A DNA stretch of 35,177 bases from Dysgonomonas sp. 521 (lineage in GTDB: Bacteria; Bacteroidota; Bacteroidia; Bacteroidales; Dysgonomonadaceae). The DNA lies in assembly GCF_010501055.1 (NCBI RefSeq), contig NZ_QVMO01000042.1:1-35177 (forward strand). The letters are read 5' to 3'. The notes under the pieces are model-generated. The model did not search any database and was not told where the DNA came from. It worked only from the letters and a program-made list of their open reading frames with translations. A program made the position numbers and the translations under genes. This document shows, in pieces, positions 17,919 through 27,464 of the stretch. The number at the start of each line of letters is the position of its first letter. The first letter of the stretch is position 1.

Positions 17919-17926
17919 TAACTTTA
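17919..17926 (+). promoter_or_regulatory. Probable -7 element of the dcw operon (TAACTTTA)
   Basis: One mismatch from TAnnTTTG. It lies 12 bp after the last MraZ box and 38 bp before the mraZ ATG. Confidence 0.45.
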
Positions 17927-17963
17927 CGTCGATTATTGTATATTGTTAAAATTCAAAGTATTA

Positions 17964-18425
17964 ATGTTACAATTTTTGGGAAATATCGAAGCTAAGATAG
18001 ATGCAAAAGCACGGCTTTTTGTACCTGCGGCTTTCCGGAAGATTTTACAATCATCCGGCCAGAATACATTGATACTCAGGAAAGATCTTTTTCAGGACTG
18101 CCTTGTCCTATACCCTTTGCAGGTATGGGAAGAAGAACTTACTAAACTACGTTCGCGCCTCAACAGATGGGATATGGAGCAACAAGCCTTGTTCCGCCAG
18201 TTTGTAGTAGATGCCGAACGGCTGGAAATGGATACAAACGGACGGATACTCATACCTAAGCGATACTGCCAGATGGTGGGTATCTCTACCGAAGTCAGAT
18301 TCCTGGGCGTAGACAATACGATTGAAATATGGACAAACGATGCTCTGGATAAAACGCTGATTCCCGCGGAGGATTTCAGTTCCCGTATTCAGGCTTTGAT
18401 GAATAATAGCTCACAAAACGACTAA
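17964..18425 (+). CDS. mraZ: Transcriptional regulator MraZ
   Basis: This 153-aa DNA-binding regulator controls the dcw cluster. It has two SpoVT-AbrB-like motifs, AKIDAKARLFVPAAFRKIL (about 9-27) and MDTNGRILIPKRYCQ (about 86-100), as in all MraZ proteins. In the first motif the usual DxKGR glycine is alanine. The ATG at 17964 (MLQFLGNIEAK) is preferred over a TTG 21 bp earlier because it gives the conserved MraZ N-terminus. The gene heads the operon. Its own boxes lie upstream at 17883-17907, and rsmH starts 2 bp after its stop. MraZ assembles as a ring oligomer, which fits multiple phased boxes. Confidence 0.95.
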   Translation: MLQFLGNIEAKIDAKARLFVPAAFRKILQSSGQNTLILRKDLFQDCLVLYPLQVWEEELTKLRSRLNRWDMEQQALFRQFVVDAERLEMDTNGRILIPKRYCQMVGISTEVRFLGVDNTIEIWTNDALDKTLIPAEDFSSRIQALMNNSSQND

Positions 18426-18427
18426 TC

Positions 18428-19339
18428 ATGGCTGATGCATATCATATACCGGTTCTGCTTCACGAAAGTGTTGACGGGATGAATATCCGTCCTGACAGCA
18501 TTTGTGTAGATGTTACATTCGGCGGAGGAGGGCACTCACGGGAAATCCTGTCCCGTTTAAACAAGAAAGGCCATCTGTACGCCTTCGACCAGGATGAGGA
18601 CGCCATTAATAATATTCAGGCTGACGGCAGGTTCACTTTCGTACGTAGCAATTTTCGCTATCTGAAGAATTTTATACGCTATTACGATGTGGACGAAGTA
18701 GATGCCATACTAGCCGACCTGGGTGTTTCGTCCCATCACTTCGATGCAGAAGACAGGGGCTTCTCGTTCCGCTTCGAAGACAGCGACCTTGATATGCGTA
18801 TGAACCGTAAAGGAGGTAAAACCGCTGCGCAGGTATTGAATACATACAGCGAAGAAAAGCTGGCAGATGTTTTTTACCTCTATGGCGAACTGAAACAATC
18901 GCGCCGCATAGCCTCAGCTATTGCAAAAACGAGGAAAGAGAATCCTTACAGGAAAACAAGTGACCTGCTAAGCACACTTAATTCTTTCCTGGGCAGGGGC
19001 GAAAAAGAAAAAAAGATACTGGCTCAGGCCTTTCAGGCATTGCGCATAGAGGTAAACGAGGAAATGGAGACATTGAAAGAAATGCTACAGCAAGCCCTTG
19101 ATATACTGAAACCGGGAGGACGGATATCCGTTATCACCTACCACTCACTCGAAGACCGCATTGTCAAGAATTTCTTCAAGACAGGCAATTTCGAAGGGAA
19201 GGTGGAAAAAGACTTTTTCGGAAATTTCGAAACCCCGTTTAAATTAATAAATAATAAAGTAATCACTCCATCAAAGGAGGAAGAAGAACGCAACCCCCGC
19301 TCGCGGAGCGCGAAGCTAAGGATTGCAGAAAAAAAATAA
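18428..19339 (+). CDS. rsmH: 16S rRNA (cytosine-1402-N4) methyltransferase
   Basis: This 303-aa SAM-dependent enzyme (MraW) methylates N4 of C1402 in 16S rRNA. It has HIPVLLHESV near the N-terminus, the SAM-binding motif VDVTFGGGGHS (about 28-38), AFDQDEDA, ILADLGVSSHHFD, and the C-terminal SYHSLEDRIVKNFF. Length is typical. It lies 2 bp after mraZ and 1 bp before the ftsL-like gene, so translational coupling is likely. Confidence 0.97.
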   Translation: MADAYHIPVLLHESVDGMNIRPDSICVDVTFGGGGHSREILSRLNKKGHLYAFDQDEDAINNIQADGRFTFVRSNFRYLKNFIRYYDVDEVDAILADLGVSSHHFDAEDRGFSFRFEDSDLDMRMNRKGGKTAAQVLNTYSEEKLADVFYLYGELKQSRRIASAIAKTRKENPYRKTSDLLSTLNSFLGRGEKEKKILAQAFQALRIEVNEEMETLKEMLQQALDILKPGGRISVITYHSLEDRIVKNFFKTGNFEGKVEKDFFGNFETPFKLINNKVITPSKEEEERNPRSRSAKLRIAEKK

Positions 19340-19340
19340 G

Positions 19341-19670
19341 ATGACGGTAAAAGACATAAAAAAGAAAATCATGTACATTCTGGGTGGGACTGTCCTCACC
19401 GAGGATTTCTTTTGGAAAAACGCCCGTTTTATCATCACTGTCTTTATCATTATCGTCTTATATATCAGCAACAGATACAGTTGTATCGAAAAAATGGCAA
19501 AAATAGAATCGCTTCAGCGGGAACTGAAAGACGCGAAATACGAATCGCTTACCATATCGGCTCAACTAATGGGAGTCAGCCGTGAGTCTAAAGTTGAAAA
19601 TTTAGTCCAAAAGAATGGAGTAGACCTGAAACAACCGAAAGAACCGATCTATAAATTAGAAAAGAAATAA
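19341..19670 (+). CDS. ftsL: FtsL-like divisome protein
   Basis: This 109-aa bitopic protein has a cytoplasmic N-terminus, one transmembrane helix (about 31-50, ARFIITVFIIIVLYISN) and a periplasmic coiled-coil-prone region (EKMAKIESLQRELKDAKYE). The gene position between rsmH and ftsI identifies it as the Bacteroidetes FtsL equivalent, although sequence similarity among FtsL proteins is weak. I use the ATG at 19341, 1 bp after the rsmH stop. An in-frame TTG 18 bp upstream would overlap rsmH. It is expected to act with FtsI, FtsW and FtsQ in activating septal peptidoglycan synthesis. Confidence 0.85.
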   Translation: MTVKDIKKKIMYILGGTVLTEDFFWKNARFIITVFIIIVLYISNRYSCIEKMAKIESLQRELKDAKYESLTISAQLMGVSRESKVENLVQKNGVDLKQPKEPIYKLEKK

Positions 19671-19689
19671 GTAGTAAGGGAAAATAGAG

Positions 19690-21891
19690 ATGGCGAAAAA
19701 GTCTGAAGGAAAATCGAAGAATATAGCAATCAGCCGGTATGGTTGGATTACGCTGTTTTTGTCCCTGATATTTATTGCGGTTCTTGTGTGCATTTTCAAG
19801 ATTAAATATGCCGAAGGCCCTATGTGGCGCGAACTCGGCAAACAGGAAACAGTAAAAAAAGACCGGGAAATCCGCTCTAACAGAGGGAATATCTATGCCG
19901 ACGACGGCCGCCTTCTTGCCACGAGCGAACCGCTATACGGCATCTATGTCGACTTTATGGCAGAAGGCATAAAGAAAGACACATTGATGAAATATGTGAC
20001 TCCACTTTCGCAGATGCTGGCAAAAAAATTCCCTGACAGGAACGCGGCACAATACAAACGGGTCATCCTCGACGGATGGGATCTAAGCCGCAAAGAACTG
20101 GCCGAAATAGAGCGGAACAGAGCAAATGGTTCGAATAAGAAAGTAAAAGTACGCAGCCGCTACGTACGCATTATACGGCCTGATATTAATTATATCGACC
20201 TGAAAGAGCTGCTTACCTTCCCTTTCTTCAATCAGAGAAGCAACAGGAGCGGGCTTTTCACAGAAGAAAAGACCATGCGGTTAAAGCCATTCGGGCGTCT
20301 GGCAGGAAGAACCGTAGGCTCCATATATAAAGATATGGATGCGGGAGGTGCCAGCGGGCTGGAACTGAAATACGATTCGATACTGAAAGGCATACCCGGA
20401 CTAAAAACCCGCCAACGGGTACAAGGACGGTGGATAGACATTGTACTGGAAGAACCGACCGATGGCTGGGACATAAAGACAACACTGAATGTAGACTTTC
20501 AGGATATGGCAGAAAAAGCCCTGTATGATAAATTGGTGGAAACCAACGCCGAATCGGGCTGTGCTATTGTGATGGAAGTTGCTACAGGTGAAATAAAGGC
20601 TATAACCAACCTCGACCGTATGTCCTCAGGCGTATATGCAGAAGGAAACCCGAACGCGTTCTCTTATATGTCCGAACCGGGTTCCACATTCAAGACTGTA
20701 TCACTGATGGTTGCACTTGAAGATGGTGTAGTTACCCCCGACGACCAGTTTCTTGTAGGAGACGGACTGTTTGAGTACAAAGGACGTGTAGTACGCGACC
20801 ACGACTGGCGCAAAGGAAAAGATAAAGGGTATGTAACAGTTTCTCAGGGAATGTACTCTTCGCTGAACGTTGTCGTTTCCAAGATGATATTGAAAGGATA
20901 CGAAAATAATCCGCAAAAATTTGTGCAGCATATCCACGATCTGGGATTGACAAAGAAAATAGAATGGGATGTTCCGCTGCAAGGCAAAGAAGGTACATCT
21001 GTTATACGTTTCCCTGGCGACAAATCAAATCCGTGGTCAAAAACTACACTACCGTGGATGTCTTTCGGCTACGAAACACAGATACCGCCAATCTATATGC
21101 TGATGTTCTACAACGGGATAGCCAATAACGGAAAGATGATTAAGCCGTTCCTGACCAAAGCCTTTTTGAGGGATGGAAAAACAGAAGAAGAGTTCGAAAC
21201 GGAAGTTATCAATCCTTCGCTCTGTTCCGAAAAGACACTAAATGAGGTCAGGGATATCCTCAGAGGGGTGGTAACGGACGGAACGGGAAAAGCCGTTAAT
21301 TCCGACCTGTTCCCTATCGCGGGAAAGACCGGGACGGCCATGATTGCCGCCAGAGGCGGATACGAAGGATATTATGTATCGTTCTGCGGATATTTCCCTT
21401 CCGATAATCCGCAATATACATGTTTTGTAGGGATACGCAGGCCTCAGGGAAGCCCTTCGGGAGGATTGATGCCGGGAGCCGTATTCAAAAAGATAGCAGA
21501 AGGAATATATACAAAGAACTCGGTTGTAACTCCGGTTTCTGCGCCAAAGGATACGATACATTCCCTTATCCCTGCTGTGAAGAACGGTTCTCTGAAAAAT
21601 ACGGAAATCGTTCTGAATAGGATAAAACAAACCTACAATTTCTCAGGAGGCAAAGTTGACTGGATAAAAGCCGGTTCATCTATAAATGGCATTTTACTGG
21701 ATAATAACGATTCCGTTAAACCGGGACAGGTTCCGAGTGTTATAGGAATGGGAGCCCGCGACGCTATCTATTTACTCGAAATGGAAGGATTAAAGGTAAA
21801 CCCGATAGGATCAGGGAAAGTGAAACAGCAATCTATAGCGCCGGGAACAAAAGCCACGAGAGGGGCGAATATAACAATAGAATTAAATTAG
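19690..21891 (+). CDS. ftsI: Division-specific penicillin-binding protein (FtsI/PBP3) with PASTA domain
   Basis: This 733-aa septal transpeptidase cross-links peptidoglycan. One N-terminal transmembrane helix (about 19-37) anchors it. Next come the pedestal/dimerisation region (RGNIYADDGRLLATSEP) and the transpeptidase domain. Its three active-site motifs are intact: S332-T-F-K335, S391-L-N393 and K546-T-G-T. The C-terminus (about 675-733, VPSVIGMGARDAIYLLEMEG) is one PASTA domain, a feature of Gram-positive PBP2x/StkP proteins that is also found in Bacteroidetes FtsI. It would act with FtsW, encoded in the same cluster. The spacer from ftsL is 19 bp. Confidence 0.95.
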   Translation: MAKKSEGKSKNIAISRYGWITLFLSLIFIAVLVCIFKIKYAEGPMWRELGKQETVKKDREIRSNRGNIYADDGRLLATSEPLYGIYVDFMAEGIKKDTLMKYVTPLSQMLAKKFPDRNAAQYKRVILDGWDLSRKELAEIERNRANGSNKKVKVRSRYVRIIRPDINYIDLKELLTFPFFNQRSNRSGLFTEEKTMRLKPFGRLAGRTVGSIYKDMDAGGASGLELKYDSILKGIPGLKTRQRVQGRWIDIVLEEPTDGWDIKTTLNVDFQDMAEKALYDKLVETNAESGCAIVMEVATGEIKAITNLDRMSSGVYAEGNPNAFSYMSEPGSTFKTVSLMVALEDGVVTPDDQFLVGDGLFEYKGRVVRDHDWRKGKDKGYVTVSQGMYSSLNVVVSKMILKGYENNPQKFVQHIHDLGLTKKIEWDVPLQGKEGTSVIRFPGDKSNPWSKTTLPWMSFGYETQIPPIYMLMFYNGIANNGKMIKPFLTKAFLRDGKTEEEFETEVINPSLCSEKTLNEVRDILRGVVTDGTGKAVNSDLFPIAGKTGTAMIAARGGYEGYYVSFCGYFPSDNPQYTCFVGIRRPQGSPSGGLMPGAVFKKIAEGIYTKNSVVTPVSAPKDTIHSLIPAVKNGSLKNTEIVLNRIKQTYNFSGGKVDWIKAGSSINGILLDNNDSVKPGQVPSVIGMGARDAIYLLEMEGLKVNPIGSGKVKQQSIAPGTKATRGANITIELN

Positions 21892-21951
21892 ACTCTAAAA
21901 AAGCTTTAGCCAATCTTAAAATTTGAAATCTTGAAATAAAATGATAATGAT

Positions 21952-23403
21952 ATGAAGTTACAGGATTTACTTAAAAACATAGATATAACAGAAATAAAGG
22001 GAGAAAGTAATGTAGACGCAGCAGGTGTTTACACTGACTCGCGTAAGGCGACTTCAGGCTCAGCCTTCATTGCGCTCAGAGGGGTTCAGGTAGACGGTCA
22101 CCAATATATTAACAACGCCCTTGATCTGGGTGCAAAGATTATTATCCACGAAGAAACAATAGATACTTCGAAAGAAGGAATTACTTATGTGAAAGTAAAA
22201 GACGGCGCCGATGCCGCGGGGAAAATTGCGGCACACTGGTACGGCGACCCGTCAAAAAAGCTGAAACTGGTAGGAGTAACCGGCACGAACGGTAAAACCA
22301 CCACAGCGACCCTTCTTTACGAAATGTTCCGTAAACTGGGGTACAAAGCCGGACTGCTGTCTACCGTGGCCAACTATGTGGATGGAACAGTATTTCATGC
22401 CACACACACTACCCCCGACCCTATTTCGTTGAATGAGATGTTGAAAAAAATGGTGGACGCAGGGTGCGAATACGCGTTTATGGAAGTGAGTTCACATGCC
22501 ATCCATCAGAAACGTATCAGCGGGTTGAAATTCGAAGGCGGGATATTTACAAATATCACACAAGACCATCTGGATTATCACAAAACAATGGCTGAATACC
22601 TGAAAGCCAAAAAGATGTTTTTCGACAACCTGCCCGCCACAGCTTTTGCCCTCACTAACATAGACGACAAGAACGGGCTGGTAATGTTACAAAACACAGA
22701 AGCTAAGAAATATACATATTCAGTCAATACACTCGCCGATTTCAAGGCCAGGATCATCGAAAAACACTTTGACGGTACGGCTGTAGAAATCAATGGTAAG
22801 GAGTTGCAGGTACAGTTTGTGGGCGTGTTCAATGTCTACAACCTTCTGGCTGTTTATGGCGCTACGATGCTGTTAGGACAAAGCCAGGAAGAAGCATTAC
22901 TCATTCTCAGCACATTGAAACCTGTCTCCGGACGTTTCGAAACAATCCGTTCCCCTCAGGATTTTACCGCTATTGTAGATTACGCGCATACGCCTGACGC
23001 ACTGACCAACGTACTGGAAGCCATACACGAAGTGCTCGACGGAAACGGCCGTGTTATCACAGTCGTAGGCTGCGGAGGAAACAGGGATAAAACCAAACGT
23101 CCGATTATGGCGCGCGAAGCTGTAAGGCTCAGCGATCAGGTAATACTGACTTCCGACAATCCACGCTACGAGGAGCCGCAAGCCATTATAAACGATATGG
23201 CTGACGGGCTCAACAGCGAGCAAATGAAAAAAACCCTCCTGATAGTAGAGCGTGAGCAAGCGATAAAAACAGCTTGTATGCTGGCCAAAACAGGAGATGT
23301 AATTCTTATTGCCGGAAAAGGGCACGAAGACTATCAGGATGTGAAAGGAGTGAAACATCACTTTGATGACAGGGAGATAGTAAGAAATATTTTTGGAGAA
23401 TAA
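21952..23403 (+). CDS. murE: UDP-MurNAc-L-Ala-D-Glu:meso-diaminopimelate ligase
   Basis: This 483-aa cytoplasmic Mur ligase adds the third peptide residue. The ATP P-loop is GTNGKTTT (about 111-118, K115). Other motifs are [24 protein letters not shown] and [10 protein letters not shown]. The specificity loop reads D402-N-P-R405, the hallmark of meso-DAP-adding MurE rather than lysine-adding enzymes, so this organism should have a DAP-type wall. The 60-bp spacer before it is AT-rich, with runs similar to those before murD. Confidence 0.97.
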   Translation: MKLQDLLKNIDITEIKGESNVDAAGVYTDSRKATSGSAFIALRGVQVDGHQYINNALDLGAKIIIHEETIDTSKEGITYVKVKDGADAAGKIAAHWYGDPSKKLKLVGVTGTNGKTTTATLLYEMFRKLGYKAGLLSTVANYVDGTVFHATHTTPDPISLNEMLKKMVDAGCEYAFMEVSSHAIHQKRISGLKFEGGIFTNITQDHLDYHKTMAEYLKAKKMFFDNLPATAFALTNIDDKNGLVMLQNTEAKKYTYSVNTLADFKARIIEKHFDGTAVEINGKELQVQFVGVFNVYNLLAVYGATMLLGQSQEEALLILSTLKPVSGRFETIRSPQDFTAIVDYAHTPDALTNVLEAIHEVLDGNGRVITVVGCGGNRDKTKRPIMAREAVRLSDQVILTSDNPRYEEPQAIINDMADGLNSEQMKKTLLIVEREQAIKTACMLAKTGDVILIAGKGHEDYQDVKGVKHHFDDREIVRNIFGE

Positions 23404-23430
23404 ATAAACTAAATTAATATTGATATACTT

Positions 23431-23459
23431 TGTCATTCTGAGTGAAACGTAGAATGACA
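23431..23459. repeat. Compact TGTCATTCT palindrome in murE-mraY spacer
   Basis: TGTCATTCT (23431-23439) and AGAATGACA (23451-23459) form a 9-bp stem with the 11-nt loop GAGTGAAACGT. It is a shortened form of the family at 8407-8478 and fills much of the 81-bp gap between murE and mraY. Confidence 0.85.
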
Positions 23460-23484
23460 GAAAACGTAAAATCAAAAAAACGAA

Positions 23485-24747
23485 ATGTTATATTATCTAT
23501 TCGATTACTTAGACAAATTAGACTTTCCGGGAGCAGGGATGTTCCGCTATGTTTCATTCAGGGCGGCTATGGCTGTCATATTCTCCCTGTTGATCTCTAC
23601 GATTATAGGCAGGCGTATTATCGACAAACTGCAAAAATTACAAATCGGGGAAACTGTCCGCAATCTGGGACTCGAAGGTCAGCTAAATAAAAAGGGAACA
23701 CCTACCATGGGGGGGATTATCATTATTATCGCCATCCTGACCCCTGTGTTGCTGTTTGCCAAAATAGACAATATATACATCATCCTGATGCTGATTACCA
23801 CGGTATGGCTGGGCGCACTGGGATTTCTGGACGATTATATAAAAGTATTCAAGAAAGATAAAGAAGGGCTGCACGGAAAATTCAAAATCGTTGCACAGGT
23901 CGGACTAGGGCTGATCGTAGGGCTTACATTATATCTGAGCCCGGATGTCATTATACGCGAGAACATTGAGTTCCGCAATCAGGATAATATCATAGAACGT
24001 GTCAGTTATGTAGCCGAAGGGGTAAAATCCACCCAGACTACTATCCCGTTTATGAAAAACAACAATCTGGACTACGAAGACCTGGTTGGTTTCATGGGAG
24101 AATATGCGGAGCCTGCCGCCTGGGTCTTATTTGTGATTATCGTCATTTTCATCGTAACAGCGGTATCCAATGGAGCGAACCTTACTGACGGGCTCGACGG
24201 GCTTGCTGCGGGCAGCTCGGCTATTATCGGGGTTACCCTTGGCATATTAGCCTATGTGTCGGGGCACATGGAGTTCGCGTCTTATCTGAATATTATGTTT
24301 ATTCCCGGCAGTCAGGAACTTGTGATATTTGCCTCCGCCTTTATAGGGGCAACGGTCGGATTCCTGTGGTATAACTCTTTCCCTGCGCAGGTCTTCATGG
24401 GCGACACCGGAAGCCTTACTTTAGGAGGTATCATCGGCGTCTTTGCGGTGGTTATCCACAAAGAACTGTTATTACCTATATTATGCGGTATATTCTTCGT
24501 GGAAAGCATTTCGGTAATGATGCAGGTGGCATTCTTTAAACTCACTAAAAAGAAATATGGCGAAGGCAGGCGCATATTCAAGATGACGCCACTGCACCAC
24601 CATTTCCAAAAAGCGGGAAACTCGGGTATTCAGGCATTATTACAAAAACCAATAGGCCCTATACCCGAATCTAAGATAGTAGTGCGCTTCTGGATTATAG
24701 GAATTATACTGGCAGTAGTTACATTAGCAACATTAAAGATGAGATAA
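23485..24747 (+). CDS. mraY: Phospho-MurNAc-pentapeptide transferase
   Basis: This 420-aa polytopic membrane enzyme transfers phospho-MurNAc-pentapeptide to undecaprenyl phosphate, giving lipid I. Key motifs are the D116-D117 pair ([10 protein letters not shown]), N232-LTDGLDGLA with D235 and D238, [11 protein letters not shown], and the H371-H373 triplet ([10 protein letters not shown]). It is about 60 residues longer than E. coli MraY. The extra length is an insertion at about 150-215 (from [12 protein letters not shown] to FMGEYAEP), which is usual in Bacteroidetes. At least nine hydrophobic helices are visible. Confidence 0.97.
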   Translation: MLYYLFDYLDKLDFPGAGMFRYVSFRAAMAVIFSLLISTIIGRRIIDKLQKLQIGETVRNLGLEGQLNKKGTPTMGGIIIIIAILTPVLLFAKIDNIYIILMLITTVWLGALGFLDDYIKVFKKDKEGLHGKFKIVAQVGLGLIVGLTLYLSPDVIIRENIEFRNQDNIIERVSYVAEGVKSTQTTIPFMKNNNLDYEDLVGFMGEYAEPAAWVLFVIIVIFIVTAVSNGANLTDGLDGLAAGSSAIIGVTLGILAYVSGHMEFASYLNIMFIPGSQELVIFASAFIGATVGFLWYNSFPAQVFMGDTGSLTLGGIIGVFAVVIHKELLLPILCGIFFVESISVMMQVAFFKLTKKKYGEGRRIFKMTPLHHHFQKAGNSGIQALLQKPIGPIPESKIVVRFWIIGIILAVVTLATLKMR

Positions 24748-24752
24748 CAGGT

Positions 24753-24809
24753 AATTTAAAGATTAGTTTTTTAAGATTAATCAATTTTTAAATCTTTAAT
24801 CTTTAAATT
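24753..24809. repeat. AT-rich inverted repeat between mraY and murD
   Basis: AATTTAAAGATTA (24753-24765) and TAATCTTTAAATT (24797-24809) are perfect 13-bp inverted copies. Further TTTAAATCTTTAA runs lie between them. It could be a weak hairpin or a decayed repeat. No T-tract terminator follows. Confidence 0.6.
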
Positions 24810-24824
24810 TTTAAACCTTAATTT

Positions 24825-26159
24825 ATGAACAAAATCATCATATTAGGAGGAGGAGAAAGCGGTGTAGGTTCGGCAATGCTTGCGCAGGCAAAGGGATTCG
24901 ATGTATTCCTGTCCGACAGCGGAGCTTTGCAGGACAAATACAAAACCGAACTTGAGCAGTATGGCATACCATACGAGGAAAAAGGCCATAGCGAAGACCT
25001 GATACTCGCAGCCACCGAGATTATAAAAAGTCCGGGTATCCCCAACTATGCGCCACTAGTCCGCAAAGCGATAGATAAAGGAATTCCGGTACTGTCCGAA
25101 ATGGAATTTGCCAAGCGCTACACCTCGGCTAAAATGATCTGTATTACAGGCAGTAATGGTAAAACTACCACTACAAGCCTGATTTACCATATACTAAAAT
25201 CGGCAGGATTGAATGTAGGCTTAGGAGGAAATATAGGAAGGAGTTTCGCCCGTCAGGTCGCGGAAGAAAACTTTGACTATTATGTACTGGAGCTAAGCAG
25301 CTTCCAATTAGAGAACATGTATGATTTCAAGGCGGATATAGCTATCCTGCTGAATATAACCCCCGACCATCTGGACAGGTACGACCATGATATGCAGAAA
25401 TATATAGATGCCAAAATGCGTATCGTCCGCAACCAGACTGAAAACGATGCCTTTATATTTTGGGAAGAAGACCCCGTTGTAAGCAAAGAAATAAAGAAAC
25501 TGCTATCGAAAGGGAAGCGATATACTTTTGCCGAACACAAAACAGGCAATGCCATCTCATATTCCGACGATAATGAAATAATAATAAACACGCCAAAATC
25601 TACGTTCATCATGGAACAGGATTTACTAGCTCTGGAGGGAACACACAACCTGTACAACTCGCTGGCTTCGGGCATAGCGGCAAAGTTGCTGGATATAACC
25701 GATGACAATCTGAGAAAATCCCTGAGCGACTTTCAGGGAGTAGAGCACCGGCTCGAAAAAGTAGCCAAGGTAAGGGGTATACAGTTTATCAATGATTCGA
25801 AAGCGACAAATGTCAACTCATGTTGGTACGCCCTGCAAAGCATGAAGACAAAAGTAGTATTGATACTAGGGGGAACAGACAAAGGAAATGACTATACCGA
25901 AATAGAGCAACTTGTAAAAGACAAAGTAAGGGCTTTGGTCTTTTTGGGAGCAGACAACAGCAAGTTACATAAATTCTTCGATGGTAAAATCGAAAAGATA
26001 GAGGATACCTCCTCGATGAAAGATGCTGTTGAAAGATCTTATGCGCTGGCCGAAGAAGGCGACACGGTTTTATTATCGCCATGTTGTGCCAGCTTCGATC
26101 TCTTCCGTAATTATGAAGACAGGGGAGATCAATTTAAAGAGTATGTAAGGAAATTATAG
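24825..26159 (+). CDS. murD: UDP-MurNAc-L-alanine:D-glutamate ligase
   Basis: This 444-aa cytoplasmic Mur ligase adds D-glutamate. The N-terminal nucleotide fold (IIILGGGESGVGSAMLA) is the MurD type that binds the UDP-sugar. The P-loop is GSNGKTTTTS (about 109-118, K113). Other motifs are LGGNIGRSF, LELSSFQLE, NITPDHLDRY, HRLEKVAKVRGIQFINDSKA and LLSPCCASFDLFRNYEDRG. All family signatures are present and length is normal. The next spacer carries C/G palindromes. Confidence 0.97.
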   Translation: MNKIIILGGGESGVGSAMLAQAKGFDVFLSDSGALQDKYKTELEQYGIPYEEKGHSEDLILAATEIIKSPGIPNYAPLVRKAIDKGIPVLSEMEFAKRYTSAKMICITGSNGKTTTTSLIYHILKSAGLNVGLGGNIGRSFARQVAEENFDYYVLELSSFQLENMYDFKADIAILLNITPDHLDRYDHDMQKYIDAKMRIVRNQTENDAFIFWEEDPVVSKEIKKLLSKGKRYTFAEHKTGNAISYSDDNEIIINTPKSTFIMEQDLLALEGTHNLYNSLASGIAAKLLDITDDNLRKSLSDFQGVEHRLEKVAKVRGIQFINDSKATNVNSCWYALQSMKTKVVLILGGTDKGNDYTEIEQLVKDKVRALVFLGADNSKLHKFFDGKIEKIEDTSSMKDAVERSYALAEEGDTVLLSPCCASFDLFRNYEDRGDQFKEYVRKL

Positions 26160-26161
26160 CG

Positions 26162-26223
26162 GCCCCTCCCTACCTCCCCTTAGGGGAGGCCGGGGACTCT
26201 CCTTTGGAGGGGTTGGGGAGTCC
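26162..26223. repeat. C/G-rich palindromes between murD and ftsW
   Basis: CCTCCCCT (26173-26180) and AGGGGAGG (26182-26189) form a near-perfect palindrome. A second inverted pair follows: GGACTCTCC at 26194-26202 and GGGGAGTCC at 26215-26223. The start codon of ftsW lies 17 bp further on. Similar patches precede the PepSY gene and ftsZ. Confidence 0.75.
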
Positions 26224-26240
26224 GAAATTATATAGATAGT

Positions 26241-27464
26241 ATGGAATTCAATTTTTTAGGGAGAGCATTCAAAGGAGACAAGGTAATATGGTGCATTTTT
26301 ATCGCACTATGCATTGTCTCTTTGCTCGAAGTATTCAGCGCCACCAGTACAATTGCCTATCGTCAGCAGAACCATTGGGCACCTATACTGCGCCATGCCG
26401 CCTTTCTTCTCATCGGCTTCGGGCTGGTTATGTTTTTGCAAAGGATCCGCAGTAAATACTTTTCCCTTCTTTTGCTGGGTATACCCGTATCAGTTGTGCT
26501 TCTTATCATTACAATGTTTACAGGGCAGGATGTAAACGGCGCACAACGCTGGCTCGGAATCGGCGCATTTACCATACAGCCGTCCGAATTTGCCAAAATA
26601 TCGGCCATCGGTTTTGTTGCGTTCTTCCTGAGCAAAATGAAAACTGAAAATGAAGACTGGATATTCAAAACGCTTATCATCGGTGTGGCAATCCTGTGCC
26701 TGCTTATCGCTCCCGAAAACTTATCCACGGCGTGCCTGCTTTTCGGCGTCTGCTTTATGCTTATGGTTATCGGGCAGGTCAGCCTCAAAAAGCTCGGCTC
26801 AATCGCCCTTATCGGTGTGGTATCTGCAACCATCTTGTTTGGCAGCCTCACATTATTGCCCAAAGAATATCTTCCGGGACGCTTCGCTACATGGAAAAAC
26901 CGCATAGAAAGGCATTCGGGGGAAGAAAAAGCAATGATGAACCCTGACGGCACTATAGCCTATAAGATAACGGACGAAAACTATCAGGTTTCGCATGCTA
27001 AAATAGCGATAGCCAATGGCGGAATCATTGGTCTTCCCGGTAGCGGAACCGAAAGGGATTTCCTGCCTCAGGCCTACTCCGATTTTATTTTTGCAATTAT
27101 TTTAGAAGAAATGGGCCTTCTAGGTGGTTTATTTGTTTTACTTTTATATGTTGCTTTGATGTTCAGATGTGGGGTGTTGGCATCGAAGTGTGAAAAAAAA
27201 TTCCCAAGATATCTTATATTAGGTTCTGCACTTATACTTACTATACAGGCTTTGGCAAATATGGCAGTAGCAGTCAACCTGATTCCCGTAACGGGGCAAC
27301 CTTTGCCCCTTGTCAGCCGTGGAGGGACTTCCACGATTATTACCTGTGCCTATTTTGGAATTATTTTGGCCTGCTCATCCAGACTGAATGACTCTGACCA
27401 CGAAGATGTGGACGAGAGTATTGCGAATGTGGATTTCGAAACCTTTGAAAAAGATGCAGAATGA
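26241..27464 (+). CDS. ftsW: SEDS septal glycosyltransferase FtsW
   Basis: This 407-aa integral membrane protein with about nine or ten helices belongs to the FtsW/RodA/SpoVE family, which polymerises lipid II into glycan strands at the septum together with FtsI. Family motifs visible are NGAQRWLGIGAFTIQPSEFAK, split as NGAQRWLGIG and IQPSEFAK, then GLPGSGTERDFLPQAYSDFIFA, split as GLPGSG and AYSDFIFA, and VTGQPLPLVSRGGTS. The acidic C-terminal tail is cytoplasmic. Its stop overlaps the murG start (ATGA at 27461-27464), which indicates translational coupling. Confidence 0.97.
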   Translation: MEFNFLGRAFKGDKVIWCIFIALCIVSLLEVFSATSTIAYRQQNHWAPILRHAAFLLIGFGLVMFLQRIRSKYFSLLLLGIPVSVVLLIITMFTGQDVNGAQRWLGIGAFTIQPSEFAKISAIGFVAFFLSKMKTENEDWIFKTLIIGVAILCLLIAPENLSTACLLFGVCFMLMVIGQVSLKKLGSIALIGVVSATILFGSLTLLPKEYLPGRFATWKNRIERHSGEEKAMMNPDGTIAYKITDENYQVSHAKIAIANGGIIGLPGSGTERDFLPQAYSDFIFAIILEEMGLLGGLFVLLLYVALMFRCGVLASKCEKKFPRYLILGSALILTIQALANMAVAVNLIPVTGQPLPLVSRGGTSTIITCAYFGIILACSSRLNDSDHEDVDESIANVDFETFEKDAE

